The notes under the pieces are model-generated. The model was not told the DNA's origin. It saw nothing but the letters and a program-made list of their open reading frames with translations, and did not search any database. Shown in pieces: positions 26,804-37,894 of a stretch of 64,000 nt of DNA. Both the position numbers and the translations under genes were made by a program. How positions within the stretch are numbered: the first letter of the stretch is position 1; each line of letters starts with the position of its first letter. The stretch is taken from assembly GCA_019084245.1 (NCBI GenBank), contig JAHRFE010000029.1, positions 124,001 to 188,000 of the forward strand, in the 5' to 3' direction. This stretch comes from Hoeflea sp. Lineage in GTDB: Bacteria > Pseudomonadota > Alphaproteobacteria > Rhizobiales > Rhizobiaceae.

Positions 26804-27250
26804 ATGATCAGCAAGGGCTATATGGATCTTGCCCTCGAGGAGGCCCGGGCGGCGGCGGAACGCGGCGAAGTGCCGGTGGGCGCCGTGATCGTGCAGGACG
26901 GCGTCGTGCTGGCCCGCGCGGGCAACCGGACCCGGGAGTTCAACGACGTCACCGCCCATGCCGAAATCCTCGCCATCCGGCAGGCTGCCCTGGATCTGGG
27001 AAGCGAACGGCTGACCGGCGCCGATCTTTATGTGACGCTGGAGCCCTGCACCATGTGTGCGGCGGCGATCTCGTTTGCCCGGTTGCGACGGCTCTATTTC
27101 GGCACTGAAGACGAGAAGGGCGGCGCGGTGACCAGCGGCGTGCGGTTCTTCAACCAGCCTACCTGCCATCACAGCCCCGAGATCTATCCCGGCATCGCCT
27201 CAAGCGACGCCATGCGGCTGCTCAAGGATTTTTTCAGGGAGCGACGCTGA
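26804..27250 (+). CDS. tadA: tRNA-specific adenosine deaminase
   Basis: 148 residues of the cytidine deaminase superfamily; converts A34 of tRNA-Arg(ACG) to inosine. The zinc motif is complete: TAHAEILAIRQAA supplies His and the proton-shuttling Glu, and EPCTMCAAAISFARLRR supplies two Cys. FFNQPTCHHSPEIY is typical of the rhizobial C-terminus. ATG 26804 gives the family-like length; ATG 26822 has a better ribosome site (AAGGG) and is an alternative. Confidence 0.92.
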   Translation: MISKGYMDLALEEARAAAERGEVPVGAVIVQDGVVLARAGNRTREFNDVTAHAEILAIRQAALDLGSERLTGADLYVTLEPCTMCAAAISFARLRRLYFGTEDEKGGAVTSGVRFFNQPTCHHSPEIYPGIASSDAMRLLKDFFRERR

Positions 27251-27263
27251 TTCAGGTCCCGTT

Positions 27264-27905
27264 TTACCAGGGCCACCACTTGCGTTTTCCGGTGCCGGCC
27301 TTTCTGGCCTCGGCGATACGGCGGCGTTCCTTGGCCTTTTCAGGCTCGCCAAGATCGCCGACCGGGGCGGTTTCGGCCGGTTGACGGTAGGTCAGGGGCG
27401 GATCGGAGAGAAAGCGGCGCCGATCCGAATAGGCGCCCTGCTGAATCTTCCGGGCTTCCTGATAGGCCTTGCGCTGCTCGGCTTTGTTAAGACCTTCATC
27501 TGAAATTGGCGCCCCATCAGACGTCGATCCGGATGTGGCGCGCCTTGCCAATGGCGACCTGTATCCGGTCGTCCCGGATTTTTCAGTTGCCTCGGCCACC
27601 AGCCGCTGCCGGGTTTCCTCCGGCGATTCCACCCAGGCCGGGTTTCCTTCAACGACATTCTGCTGTGGAGTCGGAAGGCTCGCGGTATTGGTGGGCTTCA
27701 CGATGGCCGGGCGGGGCTTGTACTCGATGTTTTCCGCCTTGTTGGGTGAGCCGATGGAGGCAATGCTGCCAAGATCATCGATCAATTGCTCAGTCGACGA
27801 CTTGTCGGTGCCATAGGTCGGGCCAAGGCAGCCTGACAAAGTCAGGCTTGCTGCAATGAGTGCGCCGATGGTCACGCAGGCGCGATACTCTGTCTTCATT
27901 GTCAT
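27264..27905 (-). CDS. predicted lipoprotein, unknown function
   Basis: 213 residues with a signal peptide ending in the lipobox LTLSGC (Cys at about 26), so probably an outer- or inner-membrane lipoprotein. The mature part is polar and low in hydrophobics, with PRPAIVKPTNTASLPTPQQN, an Arg/Lys/Glu-rich C-terminal helix (KAKERRRIAEARK) and the ending KRKWWPW. Looks like a rhizobiales-restricted envelope protein. Converges with tadA, 13 bases apart. No functional assignment. Confidence 0.7.
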   Translation of the reverse strand: MTMKTEYRACVTIGALIAASLTLSGCLGPTYGTDKSSTEQLIDDLGSIASIGSPNKAENIEYKPRPAIVKPTNTASLPTPQQNVVEGNPAWVESPEETRQRLVAEATEKSGTTGYRSPLARRATSGSTSDGAPISDEGLNKAEQRKAYQEARKIQQGAYSDRRRFLSDPPLTYRQPAETAPVGDLGEPEKAKERRRIAEARKAGTGKRKWWPW

Positions 27906-28050
27906 GCACTGGGTCCCGTTTCAGACAGTCACTTGGAATTCGGCTGCTTGTCGCCGGACAATCCGGCCTTTTTCAGGCATGGTTTTATCGGATAGCTGCC
28001 GTGAGAGCAATTGACCCGGAGAAATTCGCTCCCACACCATTTGCCACCCC

Positions 28051-28081
28051 TGCCCGGCCCCAGAAAAATCCGGGCCGGGCA
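28051..28081 (-). terminator. hairpin downstream of ileS
   Basis: Perfect 10-bp inverted repeat (TGCCCGGCCC / GGGCCGGGCA) with an 11-base A-rich loop, beginning ten bases after the ileS stop. No U-run follows on the minus strand, so it could be an mRNA 3'-end stabiliser or a Rho-assisted terminator rather than a classical intrinsic one. Confidence 0.55.
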
Positions 28082-28090
28082 AGCCGTTGA

Positions 28091-31075
28091 TCAAAGGCGG
28101 CCAAGCGCCTTGAGTTCGTGCAGGGCGGCTGCGTCGCGGGCGGAAACGTCCGGGAACGCCGGATCGGAGCCGACATCGCCGGTGATCCGCCAGGACCGGG
28201 CGCATTTTGTGCCCTCGGCAAGTGCGGGAACCACGGCAACCGCGCTGACATCGTCGATCCGGAACGCATCCTCGGGACCGGCGGTCGTTTCCACACGCAG
28301 GCCCGAGGTGATGCAGATTTCCGCGAAATCGCTGCCGCCGACTGCCTCGACCAGCGCCGGGTCAGTGATATGGACCACCGGCGCAGCCTCGAGCGACGAG
28401 CCGATGCGCTTGTCGCGCCGCTCGATCTCCAGCGCGCCGCTGACCACGCGCCGCACAGTGCGGATCTTCTTCCATTTTGCCGCCAGCGCGTCGTCGCGCC
28501 AGCCGGACGGCACATCGGGGAACTGTTCAAGGTGCACTGATTCGGCATCGGGCTTGTGGGAGAGCCAGGCCTCTTCCATGGTGAAGGGCAGCATGGGTGC
28601 GAGCCAGGTCACCAGGCAATCGAAGATGGTCCTGATCACCTGCAGTGACGCCCGGCGGCGCTGGCTCGACGGCGCATCACAGTAAAGCGCGTCCTTGCGG
28701 ATATCGAAATAGAAGGCCGAGAGCTCGATATTGGCGAAATCGGTGAGCGCGCGCGAGATGCGCTTGAAGTCGAAATTGTCGTAGCCGGTGCGCACCAGTT
28801 GATCGAGTTCTGAGAGCCGGTGCAGCATCAGGCGCTCGAGTTCGGGCATCTCCGACGGCGCGATGGTGTCGCCGGCATCGTGCGCCAGCGTGCCCAGCAT
28901 CCAGCGGATGGTGTTTCTGAGCTTGCGATAGGCGTCGATGTTGGTCTTGATCACGGTCTTGCCGAGGCGCTGGTCTTCCCAGTAGTCCGTGTTCATGACC
29001 CACAGCCGCAGGATATCGGCGCCGGATTCCTTCATCACGTCCTGCGGGAACACCTGGTTGTTCAATGACTTCGACATCTTGCGGCCGTCCTCGGCCATGG
29101 TGAAGCCATGGGTGATGACGGCGTCATAGGGCGCACGGCCGCGGGTGGCACAGCTTTCCAAGAGCGATGAATGAAACCAGCCGCGATGCTGGTCGGAGCC
29201 TTCGAGATAGACATCGGCCGGCCATTTGAGATCCGGCCGGTCTTCAAGGGTGAAGGCGTGGGTGCAGCCCGAATCGAACCAGACATCGAGAATGTCGGTG
29301 ACCTGGACCCATTTCGGATCACTCGCGAGCTCGCCCAGGAAGCGCGCACGCGCACCTTCGGCGAACCACGCGTCGGCGCCCTCCTGCTCGAAAGCTTCGA
29401 GAATGCGGGCGTTGACGGCCTCGTCCAGCAGCACATTGCCATCGACGTCCGCAAAAACGCAGATCGGCACGCCCCAGGCGCGCTGGCGCGACAGCACCCA
29501 GTCGGGCCGGTCCTCGATCATGCCGCGCAGGCGGTTCTGGCCCGCGGCGGGAACGAAGCGGGTGTCGTCTATGGCCGAGAGCGCGCGCGTGCGCAGCGTC
29601 GTGCCGTCGCCGAAATCCTTGTCCATGTAGACAAACCATTGCGGCGTGTTGCGGAAGATGATCGGCTTCTTCGAGCGCCAGGAATGCGGGTAGTCATGCT
29701 TGAGCCGGCCGCGGGCGAACAGGTTGCCGGCAGCGATCAGCGCCTTGATGACGGCGTCGTTGGCGTCGCCCTTCTTGCCCTTGTCGTCGATCACGCGGGC
29801 CGGTCCGCCGTCGCGGTCTGGCCCGAGGCCCGGCGCGTCCTTGGTGTAGAAACCGGCGTCATCGACGGTAAACGGGATCGCCGACGAGATGCCGCGCGCT
29901 TCGAGGTCACGGGCCGCGTCCATCCACGCCTCGAAGTCCTCGCGGCCATGGCCGGGGGCGGTGTGAACGAAACCGGTGCCGGCGTCGTCGGTGACGTGAT
30001 CGCCGGCGATCAGCGGGACGAGGAAATCATAGCCGCCGCCGAGGCCCTTGAGCGGGTGAGCGCAGACCATGCCTTCAAGGTCGGCGGGCCTTATATCGGA
30101 AAGCCGCTTGAACTGAAGCTTGGCCTTGGCGAAGCATTCCTCGGCCAGCGCGTCTGCAAAGATAAGTTTCTCGCCGGACTGCGGGCCAAAATCATTCTCA
30201 GCCGCCGTGACTTCATAGAGGCCATAAGCGATGCGGGTCGAAAACGAGACCGCACGGTTGCCGGGAATGGTCCAGGGCGTGGTGGTCCAGATGACGACGG
30301 AGGCATTATAGAGATCAGACCGAAGATCGTTCTTTCTCTGCACGCTTTTGGGATCAACCGGATTAAAACCCAAATCGTACGCACCCACCGGAAACTTCAC
30401 CCAGATCGTGTCGCTCTCGTAGGGCTGGTACTCGACTTCGGCTTCGGCGAGCGCGGTGCGTTCGACCACCGACCACATGATCGGCTTGGAACCGCGATAG
30501 AGCTGGCCGGACTTGGCGATCTTCAGCAGTTCACCGGCGATGCGGGCCTCGGCGTGGAAATCCATGGTCTTGTAGGGCTTGTCGAAATCGCCCTCGATGC
30601 CGAGCCGCTTGAACTCCTCGGACTGGACCGACACCCAGTGCTCGGCATAGGCGCGGCATTCCTTGCGGAACTCGAGCATTGCCGCCGATTCCTTGAGGTT
30701 GGGCTTTTCCTTGCCCTTGGAGCGGTAGTTTTCCTCCTCGATCTTCCATTCGATCGGCAGGCCGTGGCAATCCCAGCCCGGCACGTAATTCGAGTCAAAA
30801 CCGCGCATCTGGAACGAGCGGGTGATCACGTCCTTCAAGATCTTGTTGAGCGCGTGGCCAATATGGATGTTGCCGTTGGCATAGGGCGGGCCGTCATGCA
30901 GCACATATTTGGGCCGTCCGGCGGCGGAGGCGCGCAGCCTGTCGTAAAGCCGCATCTCCTGCCAGCGCGCCACCAGCTCCGGCTCCTTCTGCGGCAGCCC
31001 GCCGCGCATCGGAAAATCGGTCTCGGGCAGATAGAGCGTCCTGGAATAGTCGAGCGTGTCGGTAGTGTCTGTCAT
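28091..31075 (-). CDS. ileS: isoleucyl-tRNA synthetase
   Basis: 994 residues. HIGH signature in [16 protein letters not shown]1 editing domain with [13 protein letters not shown] and [15 protein letters not shown], the [13 protein letters not shown] block, [11 protein letters not shown], and the KMSKS signature in [11 protein letters not shown]. The C-terminal zinc-ribbon region of the E. coli type is degenerate: only KCARSWR remains, so a zinc site is probably absent. ATG 31075 begins [13 protein letters not shown]; the frame extends upstream without a ribosome site. Confidence 0.95.
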   Translation of the reverse strand: MTDTTDTLDYSRTLYLPETDFPMRGGLPQKEPELVARWQEMRLYDRLRASAAGRPKYVLHDGPPYANGNIHIGHALNKILKDVITRSFQMRGFDSNYVPGWDCHGLPIEWKIEEENYRSKGKEKPNLKESAAMLEFRKECRAYAEHWVSVQSEEFKRLGIEGDFDKPYKTMDFHAEARIAGELLKIAKSGQLYRGSKPIMWSVVERTALAEAEVEYQPYESDTIWVKFPVGAYDLGFNPVDPKSVQRKNDLRSDLYNASVVIWTTTPWTIPGNRAVSFSTRIAYGLYEVTAAENDFGPQSGEKLIFADALAEECFAKAKLQFKRLSDIRPADLEGMVCAHPLKGLGGGYDFLVPLIAGDHVTDDAGTGFVHTAPGHGREDFEAWMDAARDLEARGISSAIPFTVDDAGFYTKDAPGLGPDRDGGPARVIDDKGKKGDANDAVIKALIAAGNLFARGRLKHDYPHSWRSKKPIIFRNTPQWFVYMDKDFGDGTTLRTRALSAIDDTRFVPAAGQNRLRGMIEDRPDWVLSRQRAWGVPICVFADVDGNVLLDEAVNARILEAFEQEGADAWFAEGARARFLGELASDPKWVQVTDILDVWFDSGCTHAFTLEDRPDLKWPADVYLEGSDQHRGWFHSSLLESCATRGRAPYDAVITHGFTMAEDGRKMSKSLNNQVFPQDVMKESGADILRLWVMNTDYWEDQRLGKTVIKTNIDAYRKLRNTIRWMLGTLAHDAGDTIAPSEMPELERLMLHRLSELDQLVRTGYDNFDFKRISRALTDFANIELSAFYFDIRKDALYCDAPSSQRRRASLQVIRTIFDCLVTWLAPMLPFTMEEAWLSHKPDAESVHLEQFPDVPSGWRDDALAAKWKKIRTVRRVVSGALEIERRDKRIGSSLEAAPVVHITDPALVEAVGGSDFAEICITSGLRVETTAGPEDAFRIDDVSAVAVVPALAEGTKCARSWRITGDVGSDPAFPDVSARDAAALHELKALGRL

Positions 31076-31300
31076 GGTGTCGCAATCTTTGGGGCCGATG
31101 GCCCGTGGCAGATGAAGGTCGGATGCGTCGGAAAGCAGGGGCGCGGAGAACGCCAATTGCCCGGTCCCCAGCGAGCGGTCCGCTCAGCAGGAAACCGGGA
31201 CCATAATTCGGAGCGGCGGAGAGCCTGTGATCGGGACAGCCGTGGTCATGGCGGGGCTTTTATCAATCTCTGCAATATCAGGGAAGCGCAAAGTGCGGCC

Positions 31301-31344
31301 TTGCCATTTCCGCCAGCTGCGCTTACTTTTCGTGGCAACTGGCG
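31301..31344 (+). promoter_or_regulatory. inverted GCCA/TGGC half-sites before the Xre-RES genes
   Basis: GCCA at 31303 and 31312 is mirrored by TGGC at 31333 and 31340, just upstream of the antitoxin ATG. Interleaved inverted repeats TTGCCA/TGGCAA and CGCCAG/CTGGCG result. This could be the autoregulatory site of the DNA-binding antitoxin; not proven. Confidence 0.35.
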
Positions 31345-31352
31345 AGGACACC

Positions 31353-31814
31353 ATGACGCAGGCAAAGAAAACCAGATTCCGTGCGGCGGGTTCAGACATC
31401 GCGGAACAGCGGCTGGCCCGCCCCTCAGCGACGGGCCTTGCCACAGGCCTGGCTGGCAAACCAGGTGCGGATGCTCCGGGTCGCGCTGATGTTGGCGTCA
31501 TCAGCGCATTGAGGCAGATCGGCTTTTCCGACACGGAGATCCACAAACTCGTTGTTTCCAAGCGCTCCCTGGAGCGCCGGCGCGAAAACAAGGAACCCTT
31601 GAGCACAAGCGAAACCGACCGAGCCTTGCGATTGTCTCGCATTCACGACCATGCGGTGCGTGTGTTCGGCTCCGAGGAAAAAGCCCATCGCTGGCTGCGC
31701 AAGCCCTGCCGGGCGCTTGATGGTGCTATCCCGCTTGACCTGCTGGCATCGGAAACCGGCGCGCATATCGTCGACACGGAGCTTCACGCGATCGATCACG
31801 GCATGTTTGCCTGA
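31353..31814 (+). CDS. antitoxin Xre/MbcA/ParS toxin-binding domain protein (DUF2384)
   Basis: 153 residues. N-terminal helix-turn-helix-like region around VISALRQIGFSDTEIHKLVVSKRSLERRRENKEPLS, then the DUF2384 domain: TDRALRLSRIHDHAVRVFGSEEKAHRWLRKPCRALDGAIPLDLLASETG, which packs on the RES toxin. ATG 31353 follows GGCGAGG; the longer frame from 31227 is unlikely. It is the first gene of a two-gene RES/Xre toxin-antitoxin operon, two bases before the toxin. Confidence 0.9.
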   Translation: MTQAKKTRFRAAGSDIAEQRLARPSATGLATGLAGKPGADAPGRADVGVISALRQIGFSDTEIHKLVVSKRSLERRRENKEPLSTSETDRALRLSRIHDHAVRVFGSEEKAHRWLRKPCRALDGAIPLDLLASETGAHIVDTELHAIDHGMFA

Positions 31815-31816
31815 GC

Positions 31817-32251
31817 ATGCGGATCTGGCGGATATCGAACTACGCCGATCTGTCGGGGATTGGCGGCACTTATTCCGCAAGCCGTTGGAACCATCTCGGC
31901 AGGCGCATTGTCTATTGCGCCGAACATCCGGCGCTGGCGATGCTCGAACTGCTGGTGCATTTTGACCTCGAAGACCTGCCCGGGACCTATCAGTTGCTCG
32001 AGATCGATGTTCCTGACGGGCTCGCTGCCGACCCGGTCGACCTTCCGTCCAACTGGAAAGACGATCCAGCGATCTCACGCGACGCGTTTGAAACTTTCTG
32101 TGATCAAGGCGAAACGCCGGTGATGCGCGTACCCAGCATTATCATGCCGCATTGCTGGAATCTGCTGATCAACCCGCTGCACCCCGATCATGCGAGGCTC
32201 TCGATAGTTTCAGCGCAAACGCATCCTCTCGACCCGCGCTTCCTCACATGA
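31817..32251 (+). CDS. RES domain toxin
   Basis: 144 residues of the RES family, toxins that deplete NAD+ by phosphorolysis or hydrolysis (MbcT, ParT relatives). The core reads GGTYSASRWNHLGRRIVYCAEHPALAMLELLVHF, with the conserved Arg, Tyr and Glu of the active site; SIIMPHCWNLLINPLHPDH matches the C-terminal region that usually holds the Ser. Two bases after the antitoxin stop. The pair interrupts the interval between ileS and the ribF operon on the opposite strand, suggesting insertion. Confidence 0.9.
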   Translation: MRIWRISNYADLSGIGGTYSASRWNHLGRRIVYCAEHPALAMLELLVHFDLEDLPGTYQLLEIDVPDGLAADPVDLPSNWKDDPAISRDAFETFCDQGETPVMRVPSIIMPHCWNLLINPLHPDHARLSIVSAQTHPLDPRFLT

Positions 32252-32289
32252 AACGTCTGACGCTTGTCGCTGCAAGACCAACCATGGCC

Positions 32290-33042
32290 CTACCGCTTCA
32301 GCCGAACATAGATCAGCCGCCGCATCAGCGCGGTCATGGGTTTGGGCATCATGCGGCCGGCGGCCGCTGCAAGGCGGTTGTTGCGTCCCGGGATGGAGTT
32401 TTTCCTGCCTGACAGCGCATCACTCATGATCAGGCCGGCGGCGAGATTCGGGTCCATGCGCTTGCTGGCGTCGGCGCCCTCGGGGGCGTGGATCTCGGCA
32501 TGATCGGTGCGCAAGGGGCCGGGAAAGGCGACGGTGATCGTCACGCTTTTCGATGTCGCAACCTTGCGCAAGCTCCCGGCATAGACTGCCAGCGCGTCCT
32601 TGGACGCGGCGTAGGTGGCAGCACCCGGATAGCCGGTGAAATGCGACAGGGACGAGACAAACACCATGACGGCGCCGGGATTGAGGGCACCGGCCTCCAG
32701 CAGGCGGGCGGCGATCACCATCGGCGCTTCGGTGTTGACGCGCAGCACGTCGATATGGTCTTGCGCGGACATGGCCTCGAACCGACCGGTGGCGCTGATC
32801 CCGGCATTCAAAACGACGACATCATAGGGACCCCCTGCAATCAGCTCTGGAACAGAGCGATCAAGCGCGGTCCGGCTCGCCAGATCGCATTGCAGGAAGT
32901 CAACGAACTTTACTTCAGACCTCGGTTGGTCCCGATCGAGCATGACAATGTCGTAACCGCCCGCCGCCAGCCAACGCACCACCGCGGCTCCAAGCCCGGC
33001 GCTGCCGCCGGTGACGAGTGCCTGTTTTGAAGCTCCGATCAC
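32290..33042 (-). CDS. short-chain dehydrogenase/reductase
   Basis: 250 residues, Rossmann fold: TGGSAGLGAAVV cofactor motif, NAGIS, and the catalytic VSSLSHFTGYPGAATYAASK (Ser, Tyr and Lys all present). Substrate unknown. The basic C-terminus (MRRLIYVRLKR) is unusual for a soluble SDR. It overlaps the next SDR by four bases and is the last gene of the HAD-ribF-SDR-SDR operon. Confidence 0.85.
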   Translation of the reverse strand: MIGASKQALVTGGSAGLGAAVVRWLAAGGYDIVMLDRDQPRSEVKFVDFLQCDLASRTALDRSVPELIAGGPYDVVVLNAGISATGRFEAMSAQDHIDVLRVNTEAPMVIAARLLEAGALNPGAVMVFVSSLSHFTGYPGAATYAASKDALAVYAGSLRKVATSKSVTITVAFPGPLRTDHAEIHAPEGADASKRMDPNLAAGLIMSDALSGRKNSIPGRNNRLAAAAGRMMPKPMTALMRRLIYVRLKR

Positions 33043-33758
33043 AACCGCCGCCCCAGGATGGCGCCGCCATTGAGATAGCGCACCCAGGACAGGGTAAGGG
33101 GTGACCGGCGTGAGGCAATGGCCGACGCCATCATCGACGCCATATCATCGGACTTGAGAAACAGCGCCCGCATCCGGCCGGGATCATATCCGGCCTTGTC
33201 GTGGATCCCGGTTTTTGCCGGACCCGGATGCAGCACCTGCACCGAGATCTTGCCCTTCCATTCCGACCGGAGTGCGCGGGCCAGTCCGTGCAATCCCGCC
33301 TTGGAGGCGGCATAGGCCGGAATAGTCGCCGACCCGGTATGGACCACCGATCCGATGAAGGTGAGCGTGCCCTTTGATTTTTCGAGCAAAGGAAAAAGCG
33401 CCTGCGCCTGCAGGATCGCCGCCATCAGATTGACATCAAGCGTCTGCCGGATCGCCTCGGTGCTGTCAAATCCCTCGCCCGGAGCAACGCCGATGCCGGC
33501 ATTGAGCACGGCGTTGTCGAGACTGTCCCAGCCGAAATCGCGAATTCCGCGAACCAGCGCCAAGGTCGACATCTCCGGGTCGGCCTGGTCGGCAACAATA
33601 TAGCCGGCGCCGCGCGGCAAGGTGTCCGAAACTTCAATTTGGGATTTCCGCCCGGACAGCAGAAGCTTGTGGTGGCGGGCAAGCTTTTTGGCGAGCGCCA
33701 GGCCAAGGCCGGCATTGCCGCCGGTGATGAGAATGCGGCGCGACCGGCCCCCGATCAT
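33039..33758 (-). CDS. short-chain dehydrogenase/reductase
   Basis: 239 residues with TGGNAGLGLALAKKLA, LNAGIG and a catalytic YAASK (SVVHTGSATIPAYAASK). Only moderately similar to its downstream neighbour, so the two may act on successive steps or form a heteromer (speculation). Four-base overlaps on both sides, including with ribF, show strict translational coupling. Confidence 0.85.
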   Translation of the reverse strand: MIGGRSRRILITGGNAGLGLALAKKLARHHKLLLSGRKSQIEVSDTLPRGAGYIVADQADPEMSTLALVRGIRDFGWDSLDNAVLNAGIGVAPGEGFDSTEAIRQTLDVNLMAAILQAQALFPLLEKSKGTLTFIGSVVHTGSATIPAYAASKAGLHGLARALRSEWKGKISVQVLHPGPAKTGIHDKAGYDPGRMRALFLKSDDMASMMASAIASRRSPLTLSWVRYLNGGAILGRRL

Positions 33759-34756
33759 TCTGTCGATCCGGAGGTCATGTCAAATGTCATGGCGGCATCG
33801 AGCGGTGACAGGGGCTTGAGTTGGCCGAGAACCGCACGCGCCTCGGCTTCGTCGGTCTTCATCTGCGCCACAAGCTGGTCGAGCCCGTCGAACTTCTCCT
33901 CGCCGCGAAGCCGGGAGACGAAGGAGACCTGGCAGGTCTCACCGTAGAGATCGCCGGAGAAATCAAACACGAATGTCTCCAGCAGCAGGGCGGCGCCGTC
34001 GTCCTCCACGGTCGGGCGGCGGCCGAAGCTCGCCACGCCGTCATGGACCGATCCGTCGGCACGACGGAACCTGACCGCGTAAATGCCCGGCATCAAGGCG
34101 GTTTCGGGCGGCAGGGCCATGTTGCCGGTCGGATAGCCGAGGCTCCGGCCAAGCTTCTTGCCATGCAGCACTTCGGCGGTCACCGCATAGCGGTAACCGA
34201 GCAGGCCATTTGCAAGACCAAGGTCGCCGCCCGCCAGCGCATCGCGAATGCGGCTCGAGGAGACGACTTCGGCGTTTTCGTCGGCATAGGCCTCGACCAG
34301 GGTGACGCCGAAGCCGAAGCGTTTGCCGGCATCGATCAGAAAGTCCGGATTGCCCTGCCTGCCCTTGCCGAAATGGAAATCATAGCCGGTCACGACGTGA
34401 CTGACGCCAAGGCGGCCGACCAGGATGTCGGTGACGAAATTCTCCGCCGAACGGGAGGCGAAGTCCCGGTCGAACCCCTGCTCGACAACCGCGTCAAAGC
34501 CCATCAGGTCCAGAATGCGAGCCTTGAGCGGCGCCGGCGTCAATCGGTAAACCGGCTCATCGGGCCGGAAAACGGTCCGCGGATGCGGCTCGAATGTGAG
34601 AACATTGGTGGGCAGCGAGAGACGGCGTGACCGATCGACAGCCTGGGACAACACCTCCTGGTGGCCGCGATGAACGCCGTCGAAATTGCCGATGGCCACC
34701 ACGCCACCCTTCAGGCCGTTCGGAAAATCCTCGGAATCTTGAACGCGTTGCGCCAT
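33755..34756 (-). CDS. ribF: bifunctional riboflavin kinase/FAD synthetase
   Basis: 333 residues making FMN and FAD from riboflavin. FAD synthetase (nucleotidyltransferase) half: AIGNFDGVHRGHQ, TFEPHPR, VVTGYDFHFGKGRQG and SSSRIRDAL. Kinase half: GRSLGYPTGNMAL and VASFGRRPTVEDDG, LLETFVFDFSGDLYG. The ATG at 34756 begins MAQRVQD and sits 22 bases after the HAD gene. It is coupled to two SDR genes that may use nucleotide cofactors. Confidence 0.94.
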   Translation of the reverse strand: MAQRVQDSEDFPNGLKGGVVAIGNFDGVHRGHQEVLSQAVDRSRRLSLPTNVLTFEPHPRTVFRPDEPVYRLTPAPLKARILDLMGFDAVVEQGFDRDFASRSAENFVTDILVGRLGVSHVVTGYDFHFGKGRQGNPDFLIDAGKRFGFGVTLVEAYADENAEVVSSSRIRDALAGGDLGLANGLLGYRYAVTAEVLHGKKLGRSLGYPTGNMALPPETALMPGIYAVRFRRADGSVHDGVASFGRRPTVEDDGAALLLETFVFDFSGDLYGETCQVSFVSRLRGEEKFDGLDQLVAQMKTDEAEARAVLGQLKPLSPLDAAMTFDMTSGSTE

Positions 34757-34778
34757 CGATCTTCTCACCTCGCGCTGC

Positions 34779-35639
34779 TCAGGCCAGCCATTCCATCCAG
34801 TAGGCCGGGGCAACGCCCTCGGACTCCAGGAAGCTGTGCAGGCGGGCCTCATCGGTCGCGCGGCCATCAGAATATTGACGCGCATGAATGCCGCGGGCGA
34901 TGAACAGGGCCGGGATGCCATTGTCGAGCGCACCGCGAATATCGGTGGTCACGCCGTCGCCGATGGCCAAGGTGCGCCCGGCATCGACGCCGTGCCGGAG
35001 CGCGCGGGCGCGCGCCATGGCTTCCCTGTAGATCGGCGCATGGGGCTTGCCCGCGATGCGGGTTTCACCGCCCAGTTCAACATAGATATCAGCCAATGCG
35101 CCGGCGCAGGGCACCAGCCGGTCGCCGCGTTCGACCTCGCGGTCCGGATTGGCGCAGATGAACGGCAGGTTTCGGGCCTGAAAGCCTGCCAGCATCTCCC
35201 GGTAGTCTTCCGCAACCTCGTTTTCATCGTCCAGCAGTCCGGAGCACAGCACGGCGTCGGCTGCCTCCGGCGCGACGAGATCGATATCCAGCCCCTCGAC
35301 AAGCGCCCTGTCGCGCTCGGGTCCGAGGAAGTAAATGGCGCGCGGGGCATCCTGAACCAGCCGCCGGGTCACGTCGCCCGACGTCACGATGTCATCCCAG
35401 CAGTCCGGATCAACGCCGATGGTCTCGAACTGGCGGATCACGCCCTCTGCCGGACGGGGGGAGTTGGTGATCAGGATGACGGTCTGACCTCGCGCCCGGG
35501 CAGCCTTAAGGGCCTCGACGGACAAAAGGAACGGGTTGACGCCGTTGTGGATAACGCCCCATACATCGCACAACAAGACGTCGGCGCGATCGGTGAGTTG
35601 ATCAAGATCGGTAATCCGGGCTGGCATTGGAGCTGGCAT
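34779..35639 (-). CDS. TIGR01459 family HAD-type hydrolase
   Basis: 286 residues of the HAD superfamily, NagD/pyridoxal phosphatase-like branch found beside ribF in alphaproteobacteria. Motif I reads LLCDVWGVIHNG, with the second Asp of the usual DxD replaced by Trp, which is characteristic of this subfamily. Motif II is ITNSPRP and motif IV GDGVTTDIRGA. The phosphatase substrate is unknown; a nucleotide or flavin phosphate is suggested only by context. ATG 35639 follows GAAAGGA; ATG 35627 is possible. Confidence 0.85.
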   Translation of the reverse strand: MPAPMPARITDLDQLTDRADVLLCDVWGVIHNGVNPFLLSVEALKAARARGQTVILITNSPRPAEGVIRQFETIGVDPDCWDDIVTSGDVTRRLVQDAPRAIYFLGPERDRALVEGLDIDLVAPEAADAVLCSGLLDDENEVAEDYREMLAGFQARNLPFICANPDREVERGDRLVPCAGALADIYVELGGETRIAGKPHAPIYREAMARARALRHGVDAGRTLAIGDGVTTDIRGALDNGIPALFIARGIHARQYSDGRATDEARLHSFLESEGVAPAYWMEWLA

Positions 35640-35755
35640 TGATGGGCGGTTCCTTTCGGCACAACGATGTCGCCCAGCTTGCCGCCGAATACAAGACCCA
35701 AGCGATATTTTGCGATTTGGGCGGCAAAACATCCCGCCTCAATGAGCGCCGATGG

Positions 35756-35787
35756 CTTGACTCTGCAAAGCTTCATCCCTATCTCGG
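35756..35787 (+). promoter_or_regulatory. RpoH (sigma-32)-type heat-shock promoter of groESL
   Basis: CTTG at 35756-35759, an 18-base spacer, and CCTATCTCGG at 35778-35787 match the alphaproteobacterial sigma-32 consensus (CTTG, 17-18 bases, CYTATNTNNG). Transcription would begin near 35793, at the left arm of the CIRCE element. Confidence 0.75.
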
Positions 35788-35792
35788 CACCG

Positions 35793-35819
35793 TTAGCACT
35801 CGACAGAAGTGAGTGCTAA
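35793..35819 (+). promoter_or_regulatory. CIRCE element (HrcA operator)
   Basis: Perfect consensus inverted repeat TTAGCACTC, nine-base spacer, GAGTGCTAA, 68 bases before the groES start. HrcA bound here represses groESL until heat shock. Combined with the RpoH-type promoter it gives dual control, as reported for other alphaproteobacterial groESL operons. Confidence 0.97.
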
Positions 35820-35886
35820 CGTTATCGCAGTGAAGCCCGATCGGGGCTCTCAGCCGCTTCTGTCATTCGATCAAGGAATTTAGACA

Positions 35887-36183
35887 ATGGCAAAAACCAA
35901 GTTCCGTCCGCTCCACGACCGCGTTGTCGTTCGTCGTGTTGAGTCCGAAGAAAAAACAAAAGGCGGGATCATCATTCCGGATACCGCCAAGGAAAAGCCG
36001 CAGGAAGGCGAAATCATCGCCATCGGCTCCGGCATCCGTGACGACGCTGGCAAGCTCCAGCCGCTCGATGTCAAGGCTGGCGACCGCGTGCTGTTCGGCA
36101 AGTGGTCCGGCACCGAAATCAAGATTGATGGCGAAGACCTTCTGATCATGAAGGAAAGCGACATCATGGGCATCCTCGGCTGA
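35887..36183 (+). CDS. groES: co-chaperonin GroES
   Basis: 98 residues, full-length Gro[34 protein letters not shown] contains the mobile loop that docks on GroEL, and the C-terminal part has [23 protein letters not shown]. Caps the GroEL folding chamber. First gene of the heat-shock operon, 67 bases before groEL. Confidence 0.97.
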   Translation: MAKTKFRPLHDRVVVRRVESEEKTKGGIIIPDTAKEKPQEGEIIAIGSGIRDDAGKLQPLDVKAGDRVLFGKWSGTEIKIDGEDLLIMKESDIMGILG

Positions 36184-36250
36184 GCCGAAACTGCCCAATC
36201 TATCCAATCTGCCTCAACACGATGGGCCACAGGCCCGGGAGTTAAGTTAA

Positions 36251-37894
<1,644 letters not shown>

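Noticed and set aside
29171-31489. 772-codon open frame on the plus strand opposite ileS
   Set aside because: Antisense to the conserved ileS and runs into the antitoxin region; no domain or ribosome site. A composition artefact.
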